From an uncultured Clostridia bacterium (GTDB lineage Bacteria > Bacillota > Clostridia > UBA1381), in contig CAKSUM010000002.1 in NCBI GenBank assembly GCA_934501535.1, forward strand, positions 1-64,000: a DNA stretch of 64,000 nt. Direction: 5' to 3'. The notes beneath the pieces are model-generated. The model was given only the letters and a program-made list of their open reading frames with translations, was not told where the DNA came from and did no database searches. Both the position numbers and the translations under genes were made by a program. Of this stretch, positions 1-8,643 are shown piece by piece (position 1 is the stretch's first letter; each line of letters begins with the position of its first letter).

Positions 1-110
1 CCCACAAAAAACTACTTAGATTATATTATCATTTTGGAGCCAATTTTGAGGTTTACACAAAATGAGGGATTGCCCCCGGAATTGTTTATTGCCGCAACAA
101 AATAATAATA

Positions 111-163
111 AAAATAACCTGCTGCCCGAGCACTTGGTTCCCGGAAACAGCAGGTTATTTTTG
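111..163. terminator. Bidirectional intrinsic terminator downstream of trpB2
   Basis: A perfect 13-bp stem (112-124 with 148-160) encloses a 23-nt loop and is flanked by T-rich tracts on both sides, so it can stop transcription in either direction. It lies about 60 nt past the stop of the minus-strand trpB2 gene. The first 110 nt of the window hold no gene that I can support. Confidence 0.85.
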
Positions 164-222
164 TTTGTGGATTTTTGCGGATAATATAACTTTTTCCGCC
201 GTATGCGTATCTTATGCGGAAA

Positions 223-1590
223 TTATAAATTTACCTCGGGAAGTGTGGAAAAGCTCTTTTCAAGCTCTTCATCGGTCGGGATATAGTCGGACATTTCGCC
301 GTCATTATATTTCTGATATGCGACCATATCGAAATAACCCGTGCCCGTAAGCCCGAATACGATTGTCTTTTCTTCGCCGTTTTCCTTGCATTTGAGCGCT
401 TCGTCTATTGCCGCACGTATCGCGTGACTGCTCTCCGGCGCCGGGAGTATTCCCTCAATCCGCGCAAATTGCTCCGCCGCTTCAAACACGCTTGTCTGCT
501 CAACCGATACCGCCTCCATATAGCCGTCATGATACAGCTGCGACAGTATTCCGCTCATTCCGTGATACCGCAGTCCTCCGGCATGGTTCGCCGACGGTAT
601 AAATCCGCTGCCCAGCGTGTACATTTTCTGCAGCGGGCAAACCTTACCGGTATCACAGAAATCGTACGCGAATTTGCCGCGCGTAAGGCTCGGACAGGAC
701 GCCGGCTCAACCGCAATTATACGGTAATCCGCCTCACCGCGCAGTTTTTCTCCCATGAACGGCGAAATCAGTCCGCCGAGGTTACTTCCTCCGCCGGCAC
801 AGCCTATGATTATATCCGGCTTAATATCGTATTTTTTCAGCGCTGCCGCCGTCTCAAGTCCGATTACCGACTGATGCAGCAGCACCTGCGACAGCACCGA
901 ACCGAGTACATATCTGTACCCCTCGTTTGTGACGGCTGCCTCCACCGCCTCCGAAATCGCACAGCCCAGGCTTCCGGTTGTGCCCGGAAATTCCGCCAGA
1001 ATTTTTCTGCCGACTTCGGTGGTATCCGACGGCGACGGCGTTACCGACGCGCCGTATGTACGCATCACCTCGCGCCTGAACGGCTTCTGCTCATATGAAA
1101 CCTTAACCATAAACACCTTGCAGTCAAGCTCGAAAAATGCACACGCCATCGACAGCGCCGTGCCCCACTGACCGGCTCCCGTTTCGGTTGTCACGCCTTT
1201 TAAGCCCTGCTTTTTCGCATAATATGCCTGCGCAATCGCGGAATTTAACTTATGACTTCCAGACGTGTTATTGCCTTCAAATTTATAGTAGATTTTTGCC
1301 GGAGTACCCAGCGCCTTTTCCAGACGGTACGCACGCGTCAGCGGCGACGGCCGGTACATTTTGTAAAAATCGCGGATTTCCTCCGGAATGTCAATGTACG
1401 CCGTGTCATTATCCAGCTCCTGCCCTACAAGCTCGCTGCAGAATATCGCCGACAGCTCCTCCGCCGTGACCGGCTTTAAGGTCGCCGGATTAAGTATCGG
1501 CGCAGGCTTTGTTTTCATGTCCGCCCTTACATTATACCATTGCTTCGGCATCTCCGACTCATCAAGATAAATTTTATACGGTATCTCCAT
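223..1590 (-). CDS. trpB2: TrpB2-type tryptophan synthase beta chain
   Basis: 455-aa PLP-dependent enzyme that condenses indole with serine to form tryptophan. The long TrpB2 form (COG1350) differs from classical TrpB by its N-terminal extension and length. The PLP lysine sits in the motif GNNTSGSHKLNSA; a glycine-rich phosphate loop (GCAGGGSNLGG) follows. The start at 1590 was chosen over an upstream in-frame codon because GGGAGG lies 8 nt before this ATG; an upstream start would put the coding region into the leader hairpin. It stands alone without other trp genes, so it may salvage indole. The 5' leader carries NAG repeats and a terminator, suggesting control by tryptophan. Identity as TrpB2 is confident; the physiological substrate (indole or another beta-replacement partner) is inferred. 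Confidence 0.9.
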   Translation of the reverse strand: MEIPYKIYLDESEMPKQWYNVRADMKTKPAPILNPATLKPVTAEELSAIFCSELVGQELDNDTAYIDIPEEIRDFYKMYRPSPLTRAYRLEKALGTPAKIYYKFEGNNTSGSHKLNSAIAQAYYAKKQGLKGVTTETGAGQWGTALSMACAFFELDCKVFMVKVSYEQKPFRREVMRTYGASVTPSPSDTTEVGRKILAEFPGTTGSLGCAISEAVEAAVTNEGYRYVLGSVLSQVLLHQSVIGLETAAALKKYDIKPDIIIGCAGGGSNLGGLISPFMGEKLRGEADYRIIAVEPASCPSLTRGKFAYDFCDTGKVCPLQKMYTLGSGFIPSANHAGGLRYHGMSGILSQLYHDGYMEAVSVEQTSVFEAAEQFARIEGILPAPESSHAIRAAIDEALKCKENGEEKTIVFGLTGTGYFDMVAYQKYNDGEMSDYIPTDEELEKSFSTLPEVNL

Positions 1591-1617
1591 TTTTATCCTC
1601 CCTTTCCGTTTATAATA

Positions 1618-1721
1618 TAAAAAAAATACCGGTGAACAGAAAAAGTTCAGCGGTATGACAAAATACACCTTTATTTATAACCTAATCTCATCTAATCTAT
1701 TCTGAACTAATCTCTATTCTG
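1618..1721 (-). promoter_or_regulatory. Candidate TRAP-type transcription attenuator in the trpB2 leader
   Basis: On the minus strand the leader begins with NAG triplets: CAG 1721-1719, TAG 1716-1714, overlapping GAG 1714-1712, TAG 1709-1707, CAG 1704-1702, TAG 1699-1697, TAG 1694-1692, GAG 1689-1687 and TAG 1684-1682. The last seven are separated by exactly 2 nt, which is the spacing known for TRAP (MtrB) RNA sites. Downstream is an intrinsic terminator: arms 1656-1645 and 1637-1626, 11 of 12 pairs, then seven or eight U residues. The 7-nt stretch AGTTCAG (1708-1702), inside the repeats, is exactly complementary to the 5' terminator arm (1650-1644), giving a possible antiterminator that bound protein would block. 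Function is inferred. Confidence 0.7.
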
Positions 1722-1726
1722 AGTTC

Positions 1727-1756
1727 ATTTTACACCGCTGAATTGCCGTCTGTCAA
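1727..1756 (-). promoter_or_regulatory. Promoter for trpB2
   Basis: TTGACA (1756-1751) and TAAAAT (1732-1727) on the minus strand are separated by 18 nt. The predicted transcript would begin near 1720, exactly at the first NAG triplet of the leader. Confidence 0.75.
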
Positions 1757-1957
1757 CATTTTTTTGTATTTTAGTTAAAAATGTACAAAAAAATAGTATA
1801 ATAATGTTCTGTTTTACGGTTGAACTGCATAAATATATAATGGTATAATAAAATACGGAGGGGTACTTTCATCATTAGTACAGGCTGTTTTATATACCGC
1901 TGATTACGATGAAACATTGCCGCGGCATCGGCAATGATGAAGAAAAGAGGAATTTAT

Positions 1958-2410
1958 ATGCCGTATCTGCTGAGAAGAATCGGAGAAGTTTTCGGGTTTG
2001 AAATTTTGGTTTCAATGATTATCAGTGTTCTCGGAGCCGCCCGCATTATACCGAGCACTGCGATTACGGGAGGAATCATGGCTTTTATACAGATTGTGCT
2101 GAACCTTGCGTTTCAGTTTTTCTGTCTGCGCGTCTACTGCAGCAGCTTCAGAAATCTGCGTGGCGTTTACTACCGCACAAATTTGTTTGCAGCTATGGTT
2201 TTTATCATGGCGGCGGCTGTGCTCGCGCTTTCCGGCGTCGAGCCGCTTTACACATATCTGTTTATGCCCATGAAGTTTTTCTGCTATGTCGCCGGCATGG
2301 ATAAATTTTTGTCCGCAATTTTTGTCGGCCTGATTTATGCGGCGGAAATTCCCGTTGTTTCGGCTTTGGTTCCGGCCGCCGGACCGAGAAGAAATTTTGC
2401 CGCGGAATAA
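1958..2410 (+). CDS. Small hydrophobic membrane protein, unknown function
   Basis: 150-aa protein with about four hydrophobic segments, short polar loops and no signal-peptide cleavage site, so probably a polytopic inner-membrane protein. I do not recognise the family. The start at 1958 is favoured because AGAGG lies 7 nt upstream; an ATG at 1934 is possible but has no good ribosome-binding site. A TATAAT-like sequence near 1842 suggests an independent promoter. The gene lies alone between divergently oriented trpB2 and the lysine-riboswitch transcription unit, and its neighbours give no functional hint. Confidence 0.6.
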   Translation: MPYLLRRIGEVFGFEILVSMIISVLGAARIIPSTAITGGIMAFIQIVLNLAFQFFCLRVYCSSFRNLRGVYYRTNLFAAMVFIMAAAVLALSGVEPLYTYLFMPMKFFCYVAGMDKFLSAIFVGLIYAAEIPVVSALVPAAGPRRNFAAE

Positions 2411-2428
2411 AAAAATTTAAAAAAACTA

Positions 2429-2457
2429 TTGACAACAGCATATTTTTGTGAGATAAT
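2429..2457 (+). promoter_or_regulatory. Promoter of the lysine-riboswitch operon
   Basis: TTGACA (2429-2434) and GATAAT (2452-2457) with an ideal 17-nt spacer, about 20 nt before the first conserved riboswitch residues. Confidence 0.85.
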
Positions 2458-2469
2458 ACGAAAAGATAA

Positions 2470-2642
2470 ATAACTAATGGTAGAGGCGCGGCTTTTATCA
2501 GTAGGTCTGCTTATACGACGGGCAATCGCGGCAGGCTGAAAGGAAACGCCGCCGAAATGTACGGTTTCCGCCCGAAACCGCATGTTGGGCTGCAGGAGAA
2601 TATTTTGCAGACTGTCACTTTTGTGAAGCGCTCCGTAGTTTT
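2470..2642 (+). promoter_or_regulatory. Lysine riboswitch (L box) aptamer
   Basis: The conserved L-box blocks occur in the right order: AGAGGCGCG at 2482-2490, an AGTAGG element at 2500-2505, GCCGCCGAAAT at 2548-2558, TTGGGCTGCA from 2585 and ACTGTCA at 2611-2617. The closing P1 helix can form between AACTA near 2471 and TAGTT near 2636. A terminator follows, so lysine binding should stop transcription. The downstream genes are an amino-acid ABC importer, so lysine is the most likely cargo. Confidence 0.93.
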
Positions 2643-2659
2643 AATGGTTCGGTTTATTG

Positions 2660-2698
2660 ACCGTGCACGTTTCAGGCTATGAGCGCGCACGGTTTTTT
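2660..2698 (+). terminator. Riboswitch expression-platform terminator
   Basis: ACCGTGC (2660-2666) pairs with GCACGGT (2687-2693) and is followed by six T residues. It lies between the L-box aptamer and the start of the transporter genes, as expected for a lysine-OFF switch. Confidence 0.85.
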
Positions 2699-2758
2699 GT
2701 ATTGTATTGAGCGCTTTCCGCTTAATTCAAATATATTTTTAAAAGGTGGTAAAAACAC

Positions 2759-3583
2759 ATGAAAAAGATTACATCAATTCTGCTGGCGGCTGTAATGGCC
2801 TTGGGTCTTGCAAGCTGCGGCGCAAAACAGGAAACTGCCGATAACGGCGACGTTTTAAAGGTTGGCATGGAATGTAACTACGCTCCGTACAACTGGTCGC
2901 AGGCAGACGATTCAAACGGCGCGGTTGCCATTGCCAACGTTGACAACATGTACACAAACGGCTATGACGTTCAGGTTGCTCAGAAAATCGCCGATTCACT
3001 CGGCAAAAAGCTCGAAATATACTCATACGAGTGGGACAGCCTTATCCCGGGCGTTCAGTCGGGCAAGCTAGATATGATTATCGCAGGTATGAGCCCTACT
3101 GCGGAGAGAAAAGAAAAGATTGACTTTTCAAAGAACTACTACACATCTAACCTTGTTATCGTAACCAAGAAGGGCGCCCTTTCTGACGTTAACTCGATTG
3201 CCGACCTCAAGGACAAGAAGATTGCCGCTCAGTCCGGTACCTTCCACCTTCAGGCTCTCACCGAGCAGACTCAGGCGCAGGCAAACGAAATGTCTGATTT
3301 CTCAACAATGCTCATCGCTTTGGGCGCAGGCACAATCGACGGCTACGTTGCAGAAGAACCTACCGCTATGGCTGTAACTCTTGACCCGGCTTACGGTTAT
3401 GTCGCTCTCGAAAACAACAAGACGGGCTTCACCGTTGAAGATGACGAAGTAAGCATCGCTGTCGGCGTTAAAAAGGGTTCCGAGCTGAAAGATCAGATTA
3501 ACAGCGCTCTCGAGGGCTTCGACGCTGACGCTCAGAAAGCTCTCATGGCGGACATGGTTAAGATTGCACCGTCAGACGAATAA
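2759..3583 (+). CDS. Lysine ABC transporter substrate-binding lipoprotein (predicted)
   Basis: 274-aa periplasmic-binding-protein family 3 (polar amino acid) receptor. It starts with a lipoprotein signal peptide ending in the lipobox LASC at about residues 17-20, so the mature protein is anchored to the outer face of the membrane. The SBP_bac_3 fold is shown by segments such as GMECNYAPYNW, the LDMIIAGMSPTAERK region and the DGYVAEEPTAM region. AAAGGTGG precedes the ATG. It is the first gene after the lysine riboswitch and is followed by a permease and ATPase, forming a three-gene importer. The family assignment is certain; lysine as substrate is inferred from the riboswitch. Confidence 0.9.
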   Translation: MKKITSILLAAVMALGLASCGAKQETADNGDVLKVGMECNYAPYNWSQADDSNGAVAIANVDNMYTNGYDVQVAQKIADSLGKKLEIYSYEWDSLIPGVQSGKLDMIIAGMSPTAERKEKIDFSKNYYTSNLVIVTKKGALSDVNSIADLKDKKIAAQSGTFHLQALTEQTQAQANEMSDFSTMLIALGAGTIDGYVAEEPTAMAVTLDPAYGYVALENNKTGFTVEDDEVSIAVGVKKGSELKDQINSALEGFDADAQKALMADMVKIAPSDE

Positions 3584-3600
3584 AATAAGGTAAAAGTATT

Positions 3601-4368
3601 ATGGCTAATTTTATTAATGAAGTAATTAACATTTTAATTAAATATCACAGCTATTTTTTGCAGGGTATCGGATATACCATGCTCATAGCTTTAGTCGGCA
3701 CGGTGGTGGGACTGGTTATCGGTCTTATCACCGGCATTGTACGCACTATCCCCGAATCTAAAAATCCCGCCGTCAGGATTTTGCTGAAAATCGTCAACAT
3801 TATTATAAGCATATATGTCGAGATTTTCCGCGGAACTCCTATGATGGTTCAGTCTATGGTTATCTTTTGGGGCTACGCTTTTATGAATGACGGTCAGACT
3901 CTGCCGCTTATCCCGGCAGGTATCTTCATCGTTTCCATAAACACCGGCGCGTACATGGCGGAAATCGTCCGCGGCGGCATTATATCAATCGACAAGGGTC
4001 AGTTCGAGGGCGCTTACTCCATCGGCATGAACCACTGGCAGACTATGATTAACGTTATCGTTCCGCAGACTATGCGAAATATTCTGCCCGCAATCAGCAA
4101 CGAATTTGTTATCAATATCAAGGATACCTCGGTGCTGAACGTTATCGGCGTTACCGAATTGTTCTTCTTCACGGCTAAAATTTCAAAGATGACCTGGTCT
4201 ATTTTTGAAACCTATGTTGTTGCCTGCGTGATTTACTTTATTCTGACCTTCACCATTACAAGGCTTTTGAAATATATCGAACACAGAATTGACGGTCCTT
4301 CGTCATATATAATTCACCATTCGTCAACCATGCCCGACGAAAGCTTTACGGCAAAGGAGGGTAAATAA
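3601..4368 (+). CDS. Amino-acid ABC transporter permease (HisM/GlnP type), predicted lysine
   Basis: 255-aa membrane subunit with about five transmembrane helices. The cytoplasmic coupling (EAA-like) loop appears as [21 protein letters not shown], the contact to the ATPase, and the N-terminal region contains the family motif [11 protein letters not shown]. It acts as a homodimer or pairs with itself, since only one permease gene is present. It begins 17 nt after the binding-protein gene and its stop overlaps the ATPase start by one base (TAATG), so the three genes are translated as one operon under the lysine riboswitch. Confidence 0.9.
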   Translation: MANFINEVINILIKYHSYFLQGIGYTMLIALVGTVVGLVIGLITGIVRTIPESKNPAVRILLKIVNIIISIYVEIFRGTPMMVQSMVIFWGYAFMNDGQTLPLIPAGIFIVSINTGAYMAEIVRGGIISIDKGQFEGAYSIGMNHWQTMINVIVPQTMRNILPAISNEFVINIKDTSVLNVIGVTELFFFTAKISKMTWSIFETYVVACVIYFILTFTITRLLKYIEHRIDGPSSYIIHHSSTMPDESFTAKEGK

Positions 4369-5108
4369 TGAGTGACAATACGATTATTTCCGTAAAAGGC
4401 TTAAAGAAATCTTTCGGCGAAAATGCGGTTTTGAAAGACATTAATTTCTCGGTCAGCAAGGGTGACGTTACCTGCATAATCGGCTCGTCCGGTTCGGGAA
4501 AGTCCACAATGCTGCGCTGCATTAATCTCCTCGAAGAACCTACCGGCGGCGAAATTGTATACCGCGGCGAAAATATTCTTCAAACAAAGAATATCCCGGC
4601 TTACCGCGCTAAGGTGGAAATGGTGTTCCAGAGCTTTAATCTGTTCAACAACATGACGGTTCTCAAAAACTGCATGATAGGTCAGCAGAAAGTTCTGGGC
4701 GCGGACAAGGAAACGGCTAAAAAAGAGGCTATGTACTATCTTGAAAAAGTCGGCATGGCGCCCTTTATCAACGCAAAGCCGGCTCAGCTGTCCGGCGGAC
4801 AAAAGCAGCGCGTGGCAATTGCCCGTGCGCTTGCGATGAAGCCCGACGTAATCCTGTTCGACGAACCGACATCGGCGCTTGACCCACAAATGGTGGGCGA
4901 GGTTCTGGAGGTTATAAAAAATATCGCCGGCGAGGGGCTTACAATGATTATCGTAACCCACGAAATGGCATTCGCGCGCGACGTTTCCAATCATGTCGTG
5001 TTTATGCATGACGGCGTTATCTGCGAAGAAGGCTCACCTGAAGAAATTTTCACAAATCCGCAAATGCCCGAAACAAAGGCGTTTTTATCGAGATTTATGA
5101 ATAATTAA
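4368..5108 (+). CDS. Amino-acid ABC transporter ATPase, predicted lysine
   Basis: 246-aa ATP-binding subunit of the importer. Walker A is GSSGSGKS (about residues 38-45), the Q-loop region is [13 protein letters not shown], the signature is LSGGQKQR and Walker B is [12 protein letters not shown], followed by the H-loop TH. All catalytic residues are intact. The length is typical of GlnQ/HisP proteins. Its start overlaps the permease stop, and a terminator follows 30 nt after its stop, ending the operon. Confidence 0.92.
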   Translation: MSDNTIISVKGLKKSFGENAVLKDINFSVSKGDVTCIIGSSGSGKSTMLRCINLLEEPTGGEIVYRGENILQTKNIPAYRAKVEMVFQSFNLFNNMTVLKNCMIGQQKVLGADKETAKKEAMYYLEKVGMAPFINAKPAQLSGGQKQRVAIARALAMKPDVILFDEPTSALDPQMVGEVLEVIKNIAGEGLTMIIVTHEMAFARDVSNHVVFMHDGVICEEGSPEEIFTNPQMPETKAFLSRFMNN

Positions 5109-5137
5109 GCCTGCATTTTTTGAAAAAGACAAACTTG

Positions 5138-5169
5138 AGAACTGCACAATTTTGTGCGGTTCTTTTTTT
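5138..5169 (+). terminator. Terminator of the lysine transporter operon
   Basis: AGAACTGCACAA (5138-5149) pairs with TTGTGCGGTTCT (5152-5163) with one non-Watson-Crick position and runs into a stretch of T residues. Confidence 0.85.
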
Positions 5170-5184
5170 GAAAACGCTCAGCCC

Positions 5185-5334
5185 GGACGGCGCAAGGGCG
5201 TGATTACGGTCGCAGTTAAAAGCCGTGAGGTCCCCGATTTTTACAACGCCGTTCATTCCGCTGACAACAAAGCGTTTATAATTAATCTACACTCAAATGA
5301 GGTCAACGGCGAGGGGTTTGAAATTTATCGGTAA
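5185..5334 (+). pseudogene. Remnant of a YitT-family protein (DUF2179 C-terminal domain)
   Basis: The translated stretch resembles the C-terminal DUF2179 domain of YitT/UPF0750 membrane proteins: GVITVAVKSREVPDFY, then DNKAFII and the terminal EVNGEGFE. Intact YitT proteins are about 280 aa and have five to six membrane spans before this domain; here only about 49 residues remain, directly behind the transporter terminator, without ribosome-binding site or promoter. This is best read as the tail of a gene whose front has been deleted. The family match is by motif memory, not by a search. Confidence 0.6.
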
Positions 5335-5463
5335 TATATCATATTTATTACATTTTTCGTGCGCGCATTGAAAAACGGCTTTCGGTCATGTTATAATCGT
5401 ATCGGAAATACCGCATACCGCATTTTTCGCGTTATGCACAATCAGCTGAAAGGAGCAATGACT

Positions 5464-6612
5464 ATGAAAAAGGCAGGACTTTTTATCTGTGCGCTTGCGT
5501 TGTCCGCGACGGCTGCACATGCCGCGAACGGCGATATTATCGGCAAAATTTATTCGACCGATATTCTTGCGGAAATTAACGGGAAACCGGTGCCGTCTTA
5601 CAACATCGGCGGAAAAACCGCAATTGTGCTTGAGGATTTGGCGGAACAGAGTTATGCGCATGTGGACAGCTATGACGATTCGCGCCGCACTCTGACGGTG
5701 ACAATGGGCTCACCCGAGGGCTTGGGCGAGCTTGACGTGACGCGCGGCGAGGTCGGAAAAATTGTCGGCGATGTCTACGAGAGCGACATTAAGGTTATCG
5801 TCAACGGCAGCGAAATCAGGGGCATGAACATCGGCGGAAAAACCGCGGTTGCAATCGAGGATTTGGGCGCGCTTGACGGAACGAGCGAAAATGAGAAATT
5901 CGGATTTTCAAAATACCTGTGCAACTACACCTACAACAATGACAAGCGGCTCATTTCGCTTGATTTTGTCAGCAGCAAGCTGAGCCTATACACGGTAAAT
6001 GAAACATATATAAAATACAGCCTGAATGACAATATTATGACTGCGGAATTTGACCGCATGGAATATTATCCCGGGAACAGCTTTAATCTGAGCGATGATT
6101 TTAAAAAGGAAACGAACATATTAAAGCCGCTTTATTATGATGACGGCAAGGAAAAAACCGAGATTGGCTGCATGTATGTGTCTGCCGATTACGATTCGGG
6201 CGAGGCATACGGAAATTACTACATAACCAAGCCGGAGGTTGTTAAGGAAAAGAACGCGGCGCTTGTTACAACGCCGCCCTCCTATGACGAAACTCTCAAG
6301 CTTTTCGATGACGGGGACAGCTACGAAACTACCGACAGGCTGGAGCTTGAGGATTACACAATTCTCACCGTAAAATGTCTGAAAATCCCGGAGGAGGACA
6401 ATAACCTGAAGGTTGCTTACATCGCGGTTAAAAAATCGGGCGGATACGGCTGCGTATACGGCGGCTCGACCGCGTACACCGAGTCCTCCGTCGAGAAAAC
6501 CGGCAAAAACAGAGCAGTTATTAAAATGGCACCGTTCGGCGGAATACCGCACGGCGGCCCCGGCACTCTGAATGTTGATATTCCCCTTGACGAATATTAC
6601 AGCATAAGATAA
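5464..6612 (+). CDS. Secreted protein with two copper-amine-oxidase-N-like repeats
   Basis: 382-aa exported protein with a Sec signal peptide (MKKAGLFICALALSATAAHA, cut near residue 20). Two related segments follow, one with INGKPVPSYNIGGKTAIVLEDL and one with VNGSEIRGMNIGGKTAVAIEDL, each preceded by an IYSTDI/VYESDI strand; this pattern is seen in copper-amine-oxidase N-terminal-like modules, which in Firmicutes act as wall-associated domains rather than enzymes. The remaining 250 residues are unrecognised. The ATG at 5464 was chosen because AGGAGC lies 7 nt upstream; the ATG at 5458 is too close. A terminator follows. Probably an extracellular structural or sensing protein. Confidence 0.65.
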   Translation: MKKAGLFICALALSATAAHAANGDIIGKIYSTDILAEINGKPVPSYNIGGKTAIVLEDLAEQSYAHVDSYDDSRRTLTVTMGSPEGLGELDVTRGEVGKIVGDVYESDIKVIVNGSEIRGMNIGGKTAVAIEDLGALDGTSENEKFGFSKYLCNYTYNNDKRLISLDFVSSKLSLYTVNETYIKYSLNDNIMTAEFDRMEYYPGNSFNLSDDFKKETNILKPLYYDDGKEKTEIGCMYVSADYDSGEAYGNYYITKPEVVKEKNAALVTTPPSYDETLKLFDDGDSYETTDRLELEDYTILTVKCLKIPEEDNNLKVAYIAVKKSGGYGCVYGGSTAYTESSVEKTGKNRAVIKMAPFGGIPHGGPGTLNVDIPLDEYYSIR

Positions 6613-6703
6613 CGTCCGGCATCTCAAAATCTTCCGCTCTGCATTCGGCGGATTTTGACGAAAAATCCCGCATTATGTGCAGAATGAATATAAACCGACA
6701 AGA

Positions 6704-6731
6704 AACGCGGCGGAAAAAACCGCGTTTTTTG
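6704..6731 (+). terminator. Intrinsic terminator before typA
   Basis: AACGCGG (6704-6710) pairs with CCGCGTT (6720-6726), followed by a T tract. Confidence 0.85.
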
Positions 6732-6743
6732 TTATATTTACCC

Positions 6744-6772
6744 TTGTATAAATTGCTTTTTTGTGGTAAAAT
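6744..6772 (+). promoter_or_regulatory. Promoter of typA
   Basis: TTGTAT (6744-6749) and TAAAAT (6767-6772) with a 17-nt spacer, about 30 nt before the typA start. Confidence 0.65.
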
Positions 6773-6804
6773 ATAATATAATGACTATCTTTGGGGGATT
6801 TTTA

Positions 6805-8628
6805 ATGACAAATCGTGAAAATATAAGAAACATTGCAATTATCGCGCACGTTGACCACGGCAAGACAACTTTGGTTGACGCGATGCTCAGACAAAGCGGC
6901 ATTTTCCGCGAAAACGAACAGGTCGCCGAGCGCGTTATGGACTCCAATGACCTGGAGCGCGAGCGCGGAATTACTATTCTTGCAAAAAATACATCGCTGC
7001 ATTATAAAGATGTGAAAATTAATATCATCGATACGCCCGGACATGCCGACTTCGGCGGCGAGGTCGAGCGCGGACTCGAAATGGCGGACGGCGTTCTGCT
7101 TCTGGTTGACGCGTTCGAGGGCTGCATGCCGCAGACAAGATTTGTTCTTTCAAAGGCTCTGGCACTCAATCTGAAACCGATTATCGTCGTAAACAAGGCG
7201 GACAGACCCAATGCGCGCCCGTATGAGGTTGTGGACGAGGTGCTCGATTTGTTTATCGACCTCGGCGCGACCGAAGAACAGATTGATACTCCGGTTATTT
7301 TTGCCTCGGGACGCGACGGCTGGGCGACGGCTCAGTACAGCCCCGAACACCCCGCAAGCGACCTGAAGGAACTTTTTGAACTTATCGTAAACGAAATTCC
7401 GTGCCCCGACTGCGATGATGACGGCCCGTTTCAGATGCTTGTTTCCAACATCGATTACGATGACTACACCGGAAGAATTGCCGTCGGCAAAATTCAGCGC
7501 GGCAAAATCAAGACCGGTATGCCGCTCATTCTGTGCAAGTCGGACGGCAAACAGCTGCACGGCAGAGCGGTCAAGCTGTACACCTTCGACGGTCTTGCAA
7601 AAGACACCGTTGACGAACTGGGCGCAGGCGACATGGTCGCAATTTCGGGTATTACCGATATAAATATCGGCGATACTCTCTGCGACGTAAACAACCCCGA
7701 GCCGCTGCCGTTCGTGAAGATTGACGAACCGGTGCTTTCAATGACTTTCAGCGTAAACGATTCGCCGTTTGCCGGCAAGGACGGAAAATTCGTGACTTCG
7801 CGCCACCTGCGCGACCGCCTCTTCCGCGAGCTTGACTCGAACATCAGTCTGCGCGTTGCGGAAACCGATTCTACCGAGGCTTTTGTGGTTTCGGGCAGAG
7901 GCGAGCTGCACCTGTCGGTTCTGATTGAAAATATGCGCCGCGAGGGCTATGAATTTCAGGTGTCAAACCCCGTTGTTATTTATAAGGAAATCGACGGCGT
8001 TAAATGCGAGCCGATTGAACGGCTTACCGTGGACGTCCCCGATGAATTTACCGGCGTAATCATGGACAGCGTTATCGCACGCCGCGGTGAAATGGTGAAC
8101 ATGGAACCGACCGCACAGAATTACACGCGTCTGGAATTTTTAATCCCGTCGCGCGGTCTTATCGGCTACCGGAGCGAAATGCTGACCGCAACAAAGGGCA
8201 CCGGAATTATCAACAGTATTCTTGAAAGCTACGAGCCGTACAAGGGCGATATTCAGCCCAGAAGCCGCGGCACGCTTATCGCATGGGAAAACGGCACCAG
8301 CATCACCTACGGTCTGTTTAACGCGCAGGAGCGCGGAACTCTCTTTATCGGCCCCGGCGTCGATGTCTACGAGGGAATGATTGTCGGCGAAAATGCGCGC
8401 CTTGAAGATATTGTGGTCAACGTCTGCAAGAAAAAGCATGCCACAAATACGCGTGCGTCCGGTTCGGATGATGCGTTAAAGCTCGTTCCGCCCAAGGATA
8501 TGTCGCTGGAACAGTGCCTTGATTTTATCGCTGATGACGAACTTTTGGAGGTTACGCCGCATAATCTGCGAATGAGAAAGAGAATACTCAAAACCGACCT
8601 GCGCGCAAAGGCAAAGGCACGGTCATAA
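6805..8628 (+). CDS. typA: Ribosome-associated GTPase TypA/BipA
   Basis: 607-aa translational GTPase of the EF-G family, which binds 70S ribosomes and helps 50S assembly and stress adaptation. G1 is AHVDHGKTT, the switch I region contains ERGITILAKN, G3 is DTPGHADFGGEV and G4 is NKADRP. EF-Tu domain 2, domains III and V and the TypA-specific C-terminal domain (ending with EVTPHNLRMRKR) are present and the length matches the family. The start at 6805 is set by GGGGGA 6 nt upstream; longer in-frame starts would overlap the -10 box. It begins a unit with yhbY and nadD-yqeK. Confidence 0.97.
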   Translation: MTNRENIRNIAIIAHVDHGKTTLVDAMLRQSGIFRENEQVAERVMDSNDLERERGITILAKNTSLHYKDVKINIIDTPGHADFGGEVERGLEMADGVLLLVDAFEGCMPQTRFVLSKALALNLKPIIVVNKADRPNARPYEVVDEVLDLFIDLGATEEQIDTPVIFASGRDGWATAQYSPEHPASDLKELFELIVNEIPCPDCDDDGPFQMLVSNIDYDDYTGRIAVGKIQRGKIKTGMPLILCKSDGKQLHGRAVKLYTFDGLAKDTVDELGAGDMVAISGITDINIGDTLCDVNNPEPLPFVKIDEPVLSMTFSVNDSPFAGKDGKFVTSRHLRDRLFRELDSNISLRVAETDSTEAFVVSGRGELHLSVLIENMRREGYEFQVSNPVVIYKEIDGVKCEPIERLTVDVPDEFTGVIMDSVIARRGEMVNMEPTAQNYTRLEFLIPSRGLIGYRSEMLTATKGTGIINSILESYEPYKGDIQPRSRGTLIAWENGTSITYGLFNAQERGTLFIGPGVDVYEGMIVGENARLEDIVVNVCKKKHATNTRASGSDDALKLVPPKDMSLEQCLDFIADDELLEVTPHNLRMRKRILKTDLRAKAKARS

Positions 8629-8643
8629 GAAAGGATTTATGCT

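Noticed and set aside
1618..1721. T-box riboswitch for trpB2
   Set aside because: The T-box consensus (AGGGTGGNACCGCG) is absent; the NAG spacing fits TRAP instead.
4401..5009. 202-codon minus-strand frame opposite the ABC ATPase
   Set aside because: The plus-strand frame carries all ABC motifs; the minus frame is a codon-bias shadow.
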